Below the pieces are notes generated by a model. That model was not told the DNA's origin, ran no database searches, and saw only the letters and a program-made list of their open reading frames with translations. Made by a program: the position numbers and the translations under genes. Positions 7,911-15,617 of a DNA stretch of 64,000 nucleotides are shown here, in pieces; the first letter of the stretch is position 1; every line of letters starts with the position of its first letter. Source of the DNA: Parvimonas sp035282405 (GTDB taxonomy: Bacteria > Bacillota > Clostridia > Tissierellales > Peptoniphilaceae); contig NZ_JAYKBP010000001.1 in the NCBI RefSeq assembly GCF_035282405.1, forward strand, positions 1 to 64,000. The letters are read 5' to 3'.

Positions 7911-8745
7911 AATCAATTTTTTCTAATGTTATATAATCTACTCCAGATATTATCAATTTCATTCCAGTTTCTAACTTTATTTCATGCGATTCTTGTAAAT
8001 TTACAATTTTTATTTCGTTTTTAATTGAAACAGTTTTTATAATAGTATCTTTCGTAGTATTTGATATTTTATAATTTCCTGCCTTAATATCACTATCAAC
8101 ATCAAAGATTCCGCTAGGAAAATTTTGAAAAGTATCATATTTAATATTATCTTTAAAGATAATCCCAATAACATTTCCATTAAACTCTATACTTGAATTA
8201 TCTAGAATTTTAATTCGAATATATCTTGGTTTTTCATTCTCTTTTAAAGTTTCCTCACAAACTATTTTGTTATCTACAGAGTATTTAAAATTACCTTTGC
8301 CAGTTAATTTTATTAAATAGTTTTTATAAGAAAACTCTTTTTTATTAAGATCTATTTTAGTATTTTGTTTTAATAGTTTTTCTTCAACTTTTACATCATT
8401 AGAAGATTCATTTTTAAAATTTATATACTTTTTACCGTAAAAATTTTCTATTTCTTCAAGTTTTTCTAGTATTTTTCTCTCAAAAGCAATATCTTTTGAA
8501 GAATCATTTTTAAATTTATTATATTTTTCTAAAATCTTATTAAAAATCTTTTTATCATCATCCGAAAATTCTCCATAGGGTTTTTCTAATACACTTATTT
8601 CTTCTGTGGTTAGAGAAAATTGTGAAGAAGAATTTTTTATTTCATTGTTAATCTTATCTACATTTTTGGTACCTGTTTTACTGCAAGATGTTAGTATAAA
8701 CATTGATAATAAAATTAAAACAAATTTCTTTTTTATATAAAACAT
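7909..8745 (-). CDS. Lipoprotein of unknown function
   Basis: 278 residues. The N terminus is a lipoprotein signal (KKK, hydrophobic core, lipobox LTSC with Cys21), so the mature protein is anchored on the outer face of the membrane. Residues 60-130 are charged and helical and include an internal duplication: FKNDSSKDIAFERKILEK (78-95) and FKNESSNDVKVEEKLLKQ (110-127), period 32. The C-terminal part (about 205-275) contains SGIFDVDSDIKAGNYKIS, which resembles the small beta domain 'G-x-Y-x-V-G-x-D-I-x-x-G-x-Y' common in secreted Gram-positive proteins. Ribosome site AAGGAGA at 8757-8751. Monocistronic, with its own promoter and terminator. Confidence 0.8.
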   Translation of the reverse strand: MFYIKKKFVLILLSMFILTSCSKTGTKNVDKINNEIKNSSSQFSLTTEEISVLEKPYGEFSDDDKKIFNKILEKYNKFKNDSSKDIAFERKILEKLEEIENFYGKKYINFKNESSNDVKVEEKLLKQNTKIDLNKKEFSYKNYLIKLTGKGNFKYSVDNKIVCEETLKENEKPRYIRIKILDNSSIEFNGNVIGIIFKDNIKYDTFQNFPSGIFDVDSDIKAGNYKISNTTKDTIIKTVSIKNEIKIVNLQESHEIKLETGMKLIISGVDYITLEKID

Positions 8746-8779
8746 TTTTGTCTCCTTAATTAGTAATATTGATATAATT

Positions 8780-8807
8780 ATTATACAACATTTTTAACAT
8801 ATTTCAA
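8780..8807 (-). promoter_or_regulatory. Promoter of the lipoprotein gene
   Basis: Minus strand: TTGAAA (8807-8802), 16-bp spacer, TATAAT (8785-8780). Confidence 0.65.
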
Positions 8808-8835
8808 AGTAATAAAAATTTTTGTTTTTTCAAGG

Positions 8836-8864
8836 TTACAAAAATCATAGTATTATGGTATAAT
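8836..8864 (+). promoter_or_regulatory. Promoter of cvfB
   Basis: TTACAA at 8836-8841, 17-bp spacer, TATAAT at 8859-8864 with extended TGG at 8856-8858. Confidence 0.65.
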
Positions 8865-8897
8865 AATTAACAGAAAAGAATTCAAAAAGGAGAAAAT

Positions 8898-9737
8898 ATG
8901 TATAATTTAGGTGAATTTCAAAAGTTGATTATAAAGCGTTTTAAGAATAATGGCGCTTATATAGGACTAAAAGATGTAAAGAATGAAAAACTTGATATAT
9001 TATTACCTAAGAAAGAAGTTTTAGAAACAGATAAAGTAGATGATGAAATCGAAGTTTTTGTTTATAAAGACAATCAAGCAAGGTTTGTAGCAACTAGAAA
9101 AAATCCGAAAATTTCTTTAGGAAAACTAGAAACTTTAGAAGTAATGGATATTTCAAAAATTGGAGCTTTTTTAGATTGGGGTCTTGAAAAAGAATTATTT
9201 TTACCTTTTAAAGAACAGTCTATGAAACTTGAAAAGGGAAGGAAATATTTAGTTGCACTGTATATTGATAAGTCAGACAGGCTTTGTGCAACAATGAAAA
9301 TAAGAGATTACTTAACGTCAGATTCTCCTTATAAAGAAGGCGAATGGGTTGAAGGAATTATTTACTCAATCCATAAAGATTATGGAGCTTTTGTTGCTGT
9401 AGACAAAAAATATGATGCTATGATTGAAAATAAAGATATTGTTGGAGTTTTAGAAATAGGAGAACCTATTAATTTTAGAATTTCAAAAGTAAAAAAAGAT
9501 GGTCGTTTGAATTTAGTTTTAAAAAATTTATCTCATATTGAAATAAATGATAATGCTGAAATACTTTTTAATATTATCAAAGATAGAGGTGGTTTTTTAA
9601 ATTTGAATGACAAAAGTGATCCAGATAGAATTAAGGAAATTTGTGGGATGAGCAAATCATCTTTTAAGAAAGCTGTAGGAAGACTTTTAAAAAATCAAAA
9701 AATTCAATTTGAAGGAAATGGAATTAAATTAATTTAA
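8898..9737 (+). CDS. cvfB: CvfB-family S1 RNA-binding protein
   Basis: 279 residues, the usual CvfB/YitL length. S1-like beta-barrel repeats occupy roughly residues 65-215 (for example ISKIGAFLDWGLEKELFLPF and EGIIYSIHKDYGAFVAV), followed by a winged-helix domain at about 225-279 containing KSDPDRIKEICGMSKSSFKK, which matches the CvfB C terminus. CvfB affects virulence-gene expression and RNA handling in staphylococci; its exact role elsewhere is open. GGAG at 8889-8892. First gene of a small operon with the parvulin gene 13 bases downstream. Confidence 0.88.
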   Translation: MYNLGEFQKLIIKRFKNNGAYIGLKDVKNEKLDILLPKKEVLETDKVDDEIEVFVYKDNQARFVATRKNPKISLGKLETLEVMDISKIGAFLDWGLEKELFLPFKEQSMKLEKGRKYLVALYIDKSDRLCATMKIRDYLTSDSPYKEGEWVEGIIYSIHKDYGAFVAVDKKYDAMIENKDIVGVLEIGEPINFRISKVKKDGRLNLVLKNLSHIEINDNAEILFNIIKDRGGFLNLNDKSDPDRIKEICGMSKSSFKKAVGRLLKNQKIQFEGNGIKLI

Positions 9738-9750
9738 GGAGGGAATATTT

Positions 9751-10494
9751 ATGGAAAGTCAAGTAATGGCAATTGTTAATGGAGTAGAAATTTTAGAAAG
9801 TGATATTGATAGATTTATTGAACTAATGGGAAATAGTGCATTGCCTTATAAAAATCCTGAAGGTAGAAAGCAATTGTGTGAAGAATTGGTAAAACAAGAA
9901 CTTATAATTCAAGATTGTTACAACAGAAAAATTGATGAAAGTGAAGCATTTGTTAAAGAAATTAATGAAATTAAACGTTCAATTTTAGCAAAACATTTCT
10001 TAAATGAATTATTTGATAATATTCACGCTACTGATGAAGAAATTAAAGAGTATTATGAAGAAAATAAAAATTTATTTAAGAGTAAATATATTTTTAAAGC
10101 TAAACATATTTTAATTGAAAGTGAAGAAAAGGCTAATAAATTAAAAGAACTTTGTGAAAAAGGAGAAGAATTTGAAGAATTAGCCAAAGAACATTCTATG
10201 TGTCCATCTAAAGAAGTAGGCGGAGATTTAGGAGAATTTACTCAAGGACAAATGGTATTAGAATTTGAAAATGCATGTATAGATGCTGAAGTAGGGAAAG
10301 TTACTGAACCTGTAAAAACACAATTTGGTTATCATTTAATTAAACTAGAATCAAAAACAGATCCTGAACAATTAGATTTAGAATCAGTTAAGGATGAAAT
10401 TGAAAAAAGTATAATAAAAGCCAAAGAACAAGTGGCTTATGTGAAAAAAATGGATGCTTTAATGAAAGATAGTAAAATAGAAAGAAATTATTAA
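9751..10494 (+). CDS. Parvulin-type peptidyl-prolyl isomerase, apparently cytosolic
   Basis: 247 residues. The N-terminal helical SurA/PrsA-like region (residues 1-100) is followed by a rotamase (parvulin) domain at about 113-205: KAKHILIESEEKA, GEEFEELAKEHS, GGDLGEFTQGQMV and FGYHLIKLE are all typical. It looks like PrsA and related foldases, but it starts directly with MESQVMAIVNGVE, without a signal peptide or lipobox, so it should stay in the cytosol unless an upstream start exists; GGAGGG five to ten bases before the ATG argues it does not. Cytosolic parvulin foldases of this length occur in several clostridia. Confidence 0.88.
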   Translation: MESQVMAIVNGVEILESDIDRFIELMGNSALPYKNPEGRKQLCEELVKQELIIQDCYNRKIDESEAFVKEINEIKRSILAKHFLNELFDNIHATDEEIKEYYEENKNLFKSKYIFKAKHILIESEEKANKLKELCEKGEEFEELAKEHSMCPSKEVGGDLGEFTQGQMVLEFENACIDAEVGKVTEPVKTQFGYHLIKLESKTDPEQLDLESVKDEIEKSIIKAKEQVAYVKKMDALMKDSKIERNY

Positions 10495-10495
10495 A

Positions 10496-11131
10496 ATGTA
10501 TTTTTTAGGTGGAATACTTAGTGGGGTTGTTTGTTTATTAGTTTCATCAATTGATTTGAAGTATTTAAAAGAAAAAGAGACAATTAAGATTTCGATTAAC
10601 AATATAAAAAAATATTATAATTTATTGAATTTTATAATAATTTTCTTAGTAAATTTATATTTAAAAGCATTATTCTTTTATAATGATATATTATATATGA
10701 TAAATTTACTTTGTTTCTTATGTCTGTACATTTGTGCATTTACTGATATTATTTGTAAAAATATTTTTATAAATATAATTATGGTTTTTGTAGTTCCAAT
10801 AATATTATTAAATGTATATGGAAATTATATTAAATTAGCTACTTTAGGGTTAATTTCAGGAATAATTCTGTATGGAACTATTTATATAATATCAAAATTA
10901 TTCTATGGAAAAGAAGTATTTGGTACAGGAGATATTTATGCACTATCTTTGATAGGAATTTCAACCGATTGGTATACGGTTTTTTATATTGGACTTTTTA
11001 CTTTTATAATAGCGGGACTTTTTTATTTAATAAAGTTAATTTTTATAAAAGATATAGAAACTTTTAAACATCAAGAAATAGCACTAATTCCATTTATATT
11101 ATCTAGTTATTTACTTTTAATTTATTTTTAA
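10496..11131 (+). CDS. Type IV prepilin peptidase-like membrane protein (A24 family)
   Basis: 211 residues, about seven membrane segments. The two aspartates of A24 peptidases are present: CAFTDIICKNIFIN in the cytosolic loop and FGTGDIYALS later. The N-terminal methylase domain of full PilD is lacking, so it is closer to the short ComC/TadV type. It starts two bases after the parvulin stop and has only a weak ribosome site, so it probably depends on coupled translation. No pilin, ATPase or PilC gene is in the window, so its substrate is encoded elsewhere or it has another role. Confidence 0.72.
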   Translation: MYFLGGILSGVVCLLVSSIDLKYLKEKETIKISINNIKKYYNLLNFIIIFLVNLYLKALFFYNDILYMINLLCFLCLYICAFTDIICKNIFINIIMVFVVPIILLNVYGNYIKLATLGLISGIILYGTIYIISKLFYGKEVFGTGDIYALSLIGISTDWYTVFYIGLFTFIIAGLFYLIKLIFIKDIETFKHQEIALIPFILSSYLLLIYF

Positions 11132-11132
11132 G

Positions 11133-11168
11133 AATCAACTTAAAAATCAATATTTTAAGTTGATTTTT
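11133..11168 (+). terminator. Terminator of the cvfB operon
   Basis: 13-bp perfect stem (11133-11145 with 11153-11165), 7-base loop, T run. Confidence 0.88.
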
Positions 11169-11188
11169 GCTTGTAAATGTGTTATTAT
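11160..11188 (+). promoter_or_regulatory. Likely promoter of secG
   Basis: TTGATT at 11160-11165, 17-bp spacer ending TGT, TATTAT at 11183-11188. The -35 box overlaps the upstream terminator arm. Confidence 0.45.
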
Positions 11189-11224
11189 AAGTAGCAGGTT
11201 AATTATGAAGTTCGGAGGTGTATT

Positions 11225-11449
11225 ATGCAAGTTTTAATGGAAATAATATTATTTATTGCTAGTATTGTTATAATAGTAGCAGTGTTAATGCAAGAATCTA
11301 AGTCTGACGGCGTTGCGTCTTTGACTGCAGAAACTAATATTTCAGGAAAAGGCGGAAAAAAATCTAAAGATGCTGTATTAAGCCAAATTACTATTATAGC
11401 ATCAGTTGTGTTTTTTATAGTAGCTATTGCTATGGCTGCGATTAAATAA
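11225..11449 (+). CDS. secG: SecG, protein translocase subunit
   Basis: 74 residues with two membrane segments (about 4-22 and 50-72) and the central conserved loop VLMQESKSDG. SecG joins SecY and SecE in the translocation channel and aids SecA-driven export. GGAGGTG seven bases before the ATG. Unlike many Bacillota, it is not followed by rnr-smpB but by hppA, 18 bases on. Confidence 0.93.
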   Translation: MQVLMEIILFIASIVIIVAVLMQESKSDGVASLTAETNISGKGGKKSKDAVLSQITIIASVVFFIVAIAMAAIK

Positions 11450-11467
11450 AAAATTTAGGAGGAAAAA

Positions 11468-13477
11468 ATGGATACTAATTTGATTTTTTATTGTGCGATT
11501 GCCGTTGGGGTTGTTGCACTTGTATTTGCTTATATTAAATATTTAAGCATTACAAAAATTGAACCTGGTAATGAAAGAATGAAAGAAATATCAGGTTATA
11601 TTCAAGAAGGTGCTATGGCTTTCTTGGTTCGTGAATATAAGTATTTATCTATATTCGTTGTTGTTGTTGCAATTATTTTAGGAGTAGCCATTAATTTACT
11701 TACAGCAGTTTGTTTTTTAGCTGGTTCAATTTGTTCGATTTTAGCAGGATATTTCGGAATGAAAGCTGCTACTAAAGCAAATGTTAGAACTGCAAATGCT
11801 GCTAAAGAATACGGAATGGGAAAAGCGCTTCAAACTGCATTTTCAGGTGGAGCAGTAATGGGACTTTCTGTAGTTGGTTTAGGTATCTTAGGTATGACAG
11901 TTTGTTACTTCTTAGTAGGAGATGTAAATATTGTAACTGGATTTAGTTTTGGTGCTTCATCGATAGCTCTATTCGGAAGAGTAGGTGGTGGTATCTACAC
12001 AAAGGCAGCTGACGTTGGGGCTGACCTTGTAGGAAAGGTTGAAGCGGGAATTCCTGAAGATGATCCAAGAAACCCTGCAGTTATAGCTGATAATGTAGGA
12101 GATAACGTAGGTGACGTTGCAGGTATGGGAGCTGACCTTTTTGAATCTTATGTAGGATCTATACTTTCTGGTATTACATTAGGTTCAGTTGCTTTTGGTA
12201 AAGAAGGTATTATATTTGCTTTAGCTCTTGCTGCAGCAGGTATTTTAGCATCATTAGTTGGATTGTTCTGTGTAAGAGGAGACAAAGATCCACAAAAATC
12301 ATTAAATATGGGAACAATAGTTAGCTCAATATTAACTATTATAGTAACATATTTCTTAAGTAACAGAATTTTAGGAAATAATTCAGCATTTATTTCTTCA
12401 GTAGCTGGTATTTTAGTTGGATTAATTATTTCACAATTTACTGAATACTATACTTCAGGAGATAAAAAACCAGTTCAACATATTGCAGAAGAATCAGAAA
12501 CTGGTTCATCAACAAATATTATTTCTGGTTTAGCTGTTGGAATGAAGTCAACTGCTGGTCCTATTGTTGTAATAGCAATTGGGATTTTAGTATCATATAT
12601 GGCATCAAATGGATTTGCTAATGCTGGTCAAGGATTATATGGTATTTCTGTTGCTGCTATTGGTATGCTTTCTACTTGTGGTATGACTATTGCTGTTGAT
12701 GCGTATGGTCCAATCGCTGACAATGCTGGTGGTATTGCAGAAATGTGTGAATTACCTCATGAAGTTAGAAATATTACAGATAAATTAGATTCTGTTGGTA
12801 ATACTACAGCAGCTATTGGTAAAGGATTTGCAATTGGTTCGGCTGCATTAACTGCGTTAGCATTATTTGCATCATATACTCAAGCAGTAGGATTAGAAAA
12901 AATAGATGTTACAAAACCTCAAGTAGTGGCTGGAATGTTCATTGGTGGAATGTTACCATTCTTGTTCTCAGCTTTGACTATGGAAGCAGTTGGAAACGCT
13001 GCAAATGAAATGATTCAAGAAGTTAGAAGACAATTTAAAACAATTCCTGGAATTATGGAAGGAACTGGAACTCCAGATTATAGAAAATGTGTTGATATTT
13101 CTACAATGGCAGCTTTAAAACAAATGATTATTCCAGGATTATTAGCTGTAGTAGTTCCTGTATTAGTTGGTATTTTAATTGGAGCAGAAGCTCTTGGTGG
13201 ATTATTAGCAGGATCTTTAGTAACAGGTGTTTTGATGGCAATCTTTATGTCAAATGCTGGTGGAGCATGGGATAATGCTAAAAAGTATATTGAAGAAGGA
13301 CATCATGGCGGAAAAGGTTCAGATCCACATAAAGCTGCAGTTGTTGGTGATACTGTAGGGGATCCATTTAAGGATACTTCAGGTCCATCATTAAATATTT
13401 TAATTAAGTTAATGACTGTAGTAGCATTAGTATTTGCTCAAGTTATTTTAAACTATGGTGGAATGTTAATAAAATAA
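11468..13477 (+). CDS. hppA: Membrane-bound pyrophosphatase, K+-dependent type (ion pump)
   Basis: 669 residues with about sixteen membrane segments. It couples pyrophosphate hydrolysis to ion export. The active-site motif DVGADLVGKVEAGIPEDDPR and NPAVIADNVGDNVGDVAG are intact, as is the C-terminal GSDPHKAAVVGDTVGDPFKD. The K+-subclass marker is Ala in GNTTAAIGKGFAIGS (K+-independent enzymes have Lys there), so the enzyme should need K+ and is likely to pump Na+ or Na+/H+; the pumped ion is inferred from family knowledge. Such pumps help anaerobes recover energy from biosynthetic pyrophosphate. AGGAGG-type ribosome site. Confidence 0.96.
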   Translation: MDTNLIFYCAIAVGVVALVFAYIKYLSITKIEPGNERMKEISGYIQEGAMAFLVREYKYLSIFVVVVAIILGVAINLLTAVCFLAGSICSILAGYFGMKAATKANVRTANAAKEYGMGKALQTAFSGGAVMGLSVVGLGILGMTVCYFLVGDVNIVTGFSFGASSIALFGRVGGGIYTKAADVGADLVGKVEAGIPEDDPRNPAVIADNVGDNVGDVAGMGADLFESYVGSILSGITLGSVAFGKEGIIFALALAAAGILASLVGLFCVRGDKDPQKSLNMGTIVSSILTIIVTYFLSNRILGNNSAFISSVAGILVGLIISQFTEYYTSGDKKPVQHIAEESETGSSTNIISGLAVGMKSTAGPIVVIAIGILVSYMASNGFANAGQGLYGISVAAIGMLSTCGMTIAVDAYGPIADNAGGIAEMCELPHEVRNITDKLDSVGNTTAAIGKGFAIGSAALTALALFASYTQAVGLEKIDVTKPQVVAGMFIGGMLPFLFSALTMEAVGNAANEMIQEVRRQFKTIPGIMEGTGTPDYRKCVDISTMAALKQMIIPGLLAVVVPVLVGILIGAEALGGLLAGSLVTGVLMAIFMSNAGGAWDNAKKYIEEGHHGGKGSDPHKAAVVGDTVGDPFKDTSGPSLNILIKLMTVVALVFAQVILNYGGMLIK

Positions 13478-13496
13478 TTATAATATTATATTTAGT

Positions 13497-13530
13497 AAAA
13501 AGTGTATTTTATACACTTTTTATTTTTTTG
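13497..13530 (+). terminator. Terminator after hppA
   Basis: 11-bp stem (13497-13507 with 13511-13521) with a 3-base loop, then a T-rich tail. Confidence 0.85.
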
Positions 13531-13577
13531 TAAATCTTTGTGTATAATAAGTTATATTTAATATATAAAATTCATAT

Positions 13578-13606
13578 TTGCAATATTTTTTAATTTTTGA
13601 TATAAT
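13578..13606 (+). promoter_or_regulatory. Promoter of the CNNM/CorC-type gene
   Basis: TTGCAA at 13578-13583, 17-bp spacer ending TGA, TATAAT at 13601-13606. Confidence 0.75.
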
Positions 13607-13637
13607 GCTTTTAGTAAATAAATTTTAGGAGGTTTTT

Positions 13638-14996
13638 ATGGATAGTGGACCCGAGGTCTATTTTCAGATTATTATTTTAATTTTATTAACTTTAGTTAAT
13701 GCTTTTTTTGCCGCATCAGAGATGGCAATAGTTTCTATGGACAAGAAAAAGTTATTAACTTTATCAGAACAAGGAAATAAGAGAGCTATAAAAGTTGAAA
13801 AACTTTTAAAAGAGCCTTCAAAGTTTTTATCAACAATTCAAGTTGGTATTACTTTTGCCGGTTTCTTCACATCAGCTTCTGCTGCAGTAGGATTGTCAGA
13901 TAAATTTGGAAAAGTATTAGCAAACTTATCAATTCCTTTTGCGTATAGAGTTTCCTTTGTTTTAATCACGGTTATATTAGCGTTTTTTAGTTTGGTTTTT
14001 GGTGAACTTGTACCTAAAAGAATAGCTTTACAAAATGCAGAAAAATTTGCTTTGTTTTCTGTTGGGACAATAAATTTTGTTTATAAGATTATGAGTCCTT
14101 TTGTTTATTTGCTATCTTTATCTACAAATATTGTTTTAAAGATTTTTTCCGTTCCTACAAGTGGAGTTGAAGCTCAAGTTACACTTGAAGAGATTAAGTC
14201 GATTGTAGAAGTTGGACAAGAACAAGGTATAATTAATCCTACAGAACGCGAAATGATAGATGGTGTTATATCTTTTGATGATGTATTAGCAGAGGAAGTA
14301 ATGACAGCTAGAACTGAAGTATTCATGATTGATATTGATGAACCTGATAAAGATTTTGAGACTTTAATGCAAATGAGATATTCAAGAGTACCTGTATATG
14401 AGGATGATATTGATAACATAATAGGAATTTTATATATTAAGGACTTTTTCTTAGAAGCTTATAAAGTTGGGTTTGATAAAATAGATATACGTTCTATTTT
14501 AAGACCTGCATATTTCATTCCTGAAAGAAAGAATATAAATGATTTGTTTCTTGAACTTAAAAATTCAAGAAATCAAATGGCTGTATTAATAGATGAATAT
14601 GGTGGTTTTACAGGAATTGTTACTATGGAAGACTTGATTGAGGAAGTTATGGGCGAAATAGATGATGAATATGATAAGAAAACTAATCCTTCAATCAAAA
14701 AGATAGATGATAGACATTTTATTGCAACTGGTGCATGTGAAATTGAAGATGTTAATGACGCTTGTAATTTAAAACTTGATGAAAATTCTGAAGATTATGA
14801 TACCTTAGGTGGTATGCTTATGTATCTTTTAGGATATATACCAAATGATGGTGAAAAACTTACTGTTGAAGATAATGGTGTTATTTATAATATTTTATCA
14901 ATTCTTGAACATAGAGTTAAGAAAGTTAGAATAGTTCTTCCTAAAGAAGAAGTTACAGAAACAGAAGATGATAAAGAAAAAAGTTCTGATGAATAA
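13638..14996 (+). CDS. CNNM/CorC-family (HlyC) transporter
   Basis: 452 residues. Order of parts: CNNM/DUF21 membrane domain (about 1-200, starting with ALVNAFFAASEMAIVSMDKK-like sequence), a pair of CBS domains (about 215-345, VMTARTEVFMIDIDE and MAVLIDEYGGFTGIVTMEDL) and a C-terminal CorC_HlyC domain (about 360-440), then an acidic tail. The family is linked to magnesium (or cobalt) efflux and older 'hemolysin' annotations are misleading. Monocistronic, with a strong promoter, AGGAGG site and a convergent terminator shared with grdX. Confidence 0.9.
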   Translation: MDSGPEVYFQIIILILLTLVNAFFAASEMAIVSMDKKKLLTLSEQGNKRAIKVEKLLKEPSKFLSTIQVGITFAGFFTSASAAVGLSDKFGKVLANLSIPFAYRVSFVLITVILAFFSLVFGELVPKRIALQNAEKFALFSVGTINFVYKIMSPFVYLLSLSTNIVLKIFSVPTSGVEAQVTLEEIKSIVEVGQEQGIINPTEREMIDGVISFDDVLAEEVMTARTEVFMIDIDEPDKDFETLMQMRYSRVPVYEDDIDNIIGILYIKDFFLEAYKVGFDKIDIRSILRPAYFIPERKNINDLFLELKNSRNQMAVLIDEYGGFTGIVTMEDLIEEVMGEIDDEYDKKTNPSIKKIDDRHFIATGACEIEDVNDACNLKLDENSEDYDTLGGMLMYLLGYIPNDGEKLTVEDNGVIYNILSILEHRVKKVRIVLPKEEVTETEDDKEKSSDE

Positions 14997-15025
14997 TCTT
15001 TGAAATTTTTAGTAATTCATATAAA

Positions 15026-15052
15026 AAAACCGCTAAAGTTATTAGCGGTTTT
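15026..15052. terminator. Bidirectional terminator between the CNNM gene and grdX
   Basis: 11-bp perfect stem (15026-15036 with 15042-15052), AAAA at one side and TTTT at the other. Confidence 0.88.
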
Positions 15053-15107
15053 AAATTTTTTCCAAGAATCTACAATGGTTATAAACTGTGTGGATTTGTT
15101 TCTTTAG

Positions 15108-15497
15108 TTATTCAATTCCTAATTTTTCAATGGTTTGTATTAATATGTTACAATCTACATATCTAAAATCTCTTAGGACTCTATCTATCCAAAGAGGTGT
15201 TTTTAAATTGTTTTGAAATTTTTTATATGTTTCAATCGCTTCGTCAATAATTATAATTCCATTAACATCAAGCTCTTTTGTTTTAGTTATTAAAATAGAT
15301 CTGTATGGCGTCTCATTAGGTTTTATACTTCCACAAAGTGGATGAGTTGAAAGTTCAAATCCATTTTGAAGTTTTTTCTTTACTATATCCAAAATATCTC
15401 CATAAGAATATTTTTCATCAAAAATTATGTCTAAATCTTTTTTATTCTTTACTTTTTCATATAAGTCTATATTATTAGTTATTAGTGTAAATTTCAT
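15108..15497 (-). CDS. grdX: GrdX-family protein
   Basis: 129 residues. The segment THPLCGSIKPNETPYRSIL is the family signature as I remember it, and the N-terminal LITNN and C-terminal ETYKKFQ regions also fit. GrdX is normally the first gene of glycine/sarcosine/betaine reductase (selenoprotein) operons in amino-acid-fermenting clostridia; its biochemical role is not established. Here it is alone, with no grd, trxA or trxB gene nearby. AAGGGAG precedes the ATG. It is divergent from dnaE. Confidence 0.82.
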   Translation of the reverse strand: MKFTLITNNIDLYEKVKNKKDLDIIFDEKYSYGDILDIVKKKLQNGFELSTHPLCGSIKPNETPYRSILITKTKELDVNGIIIIDEAIETYKKFQNNLKTPLWIDRVLRDFRYVDCNILIQTIEKLGIE

Positions 15498-15569
15498 ATC
15501 AATTCTCCCTTCGTACTATAAAATTGTAACATAAAAACATAAAAATATAAAGCGATTAGGTAAAATATA

Positions 15570-15598
15570 TTTAAAAAATTCTAAAAATATGGTAAAAT
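15570..15598 (+). promoter_or_regulatory. Likely promoter of dnaE-pfkA-pyk
   Basis: TTTAAA at 15570-15575, 17-bp spacer ending TGG, TAAAAT at 15593-15598; the start codon follows 20 bases on. Confidence 0.5.
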
Positions 15599-15617
15599 CA
15601 ATGATGAGGTGATAATT

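Noticed and set aside
15108..15497. Selenocysteine (in-frame TGA) gene near grdX
   Set aside because: grdX itself has no internal TGA and no neighbouring frame continues through a TGA with a plausible SECIS hairpin.
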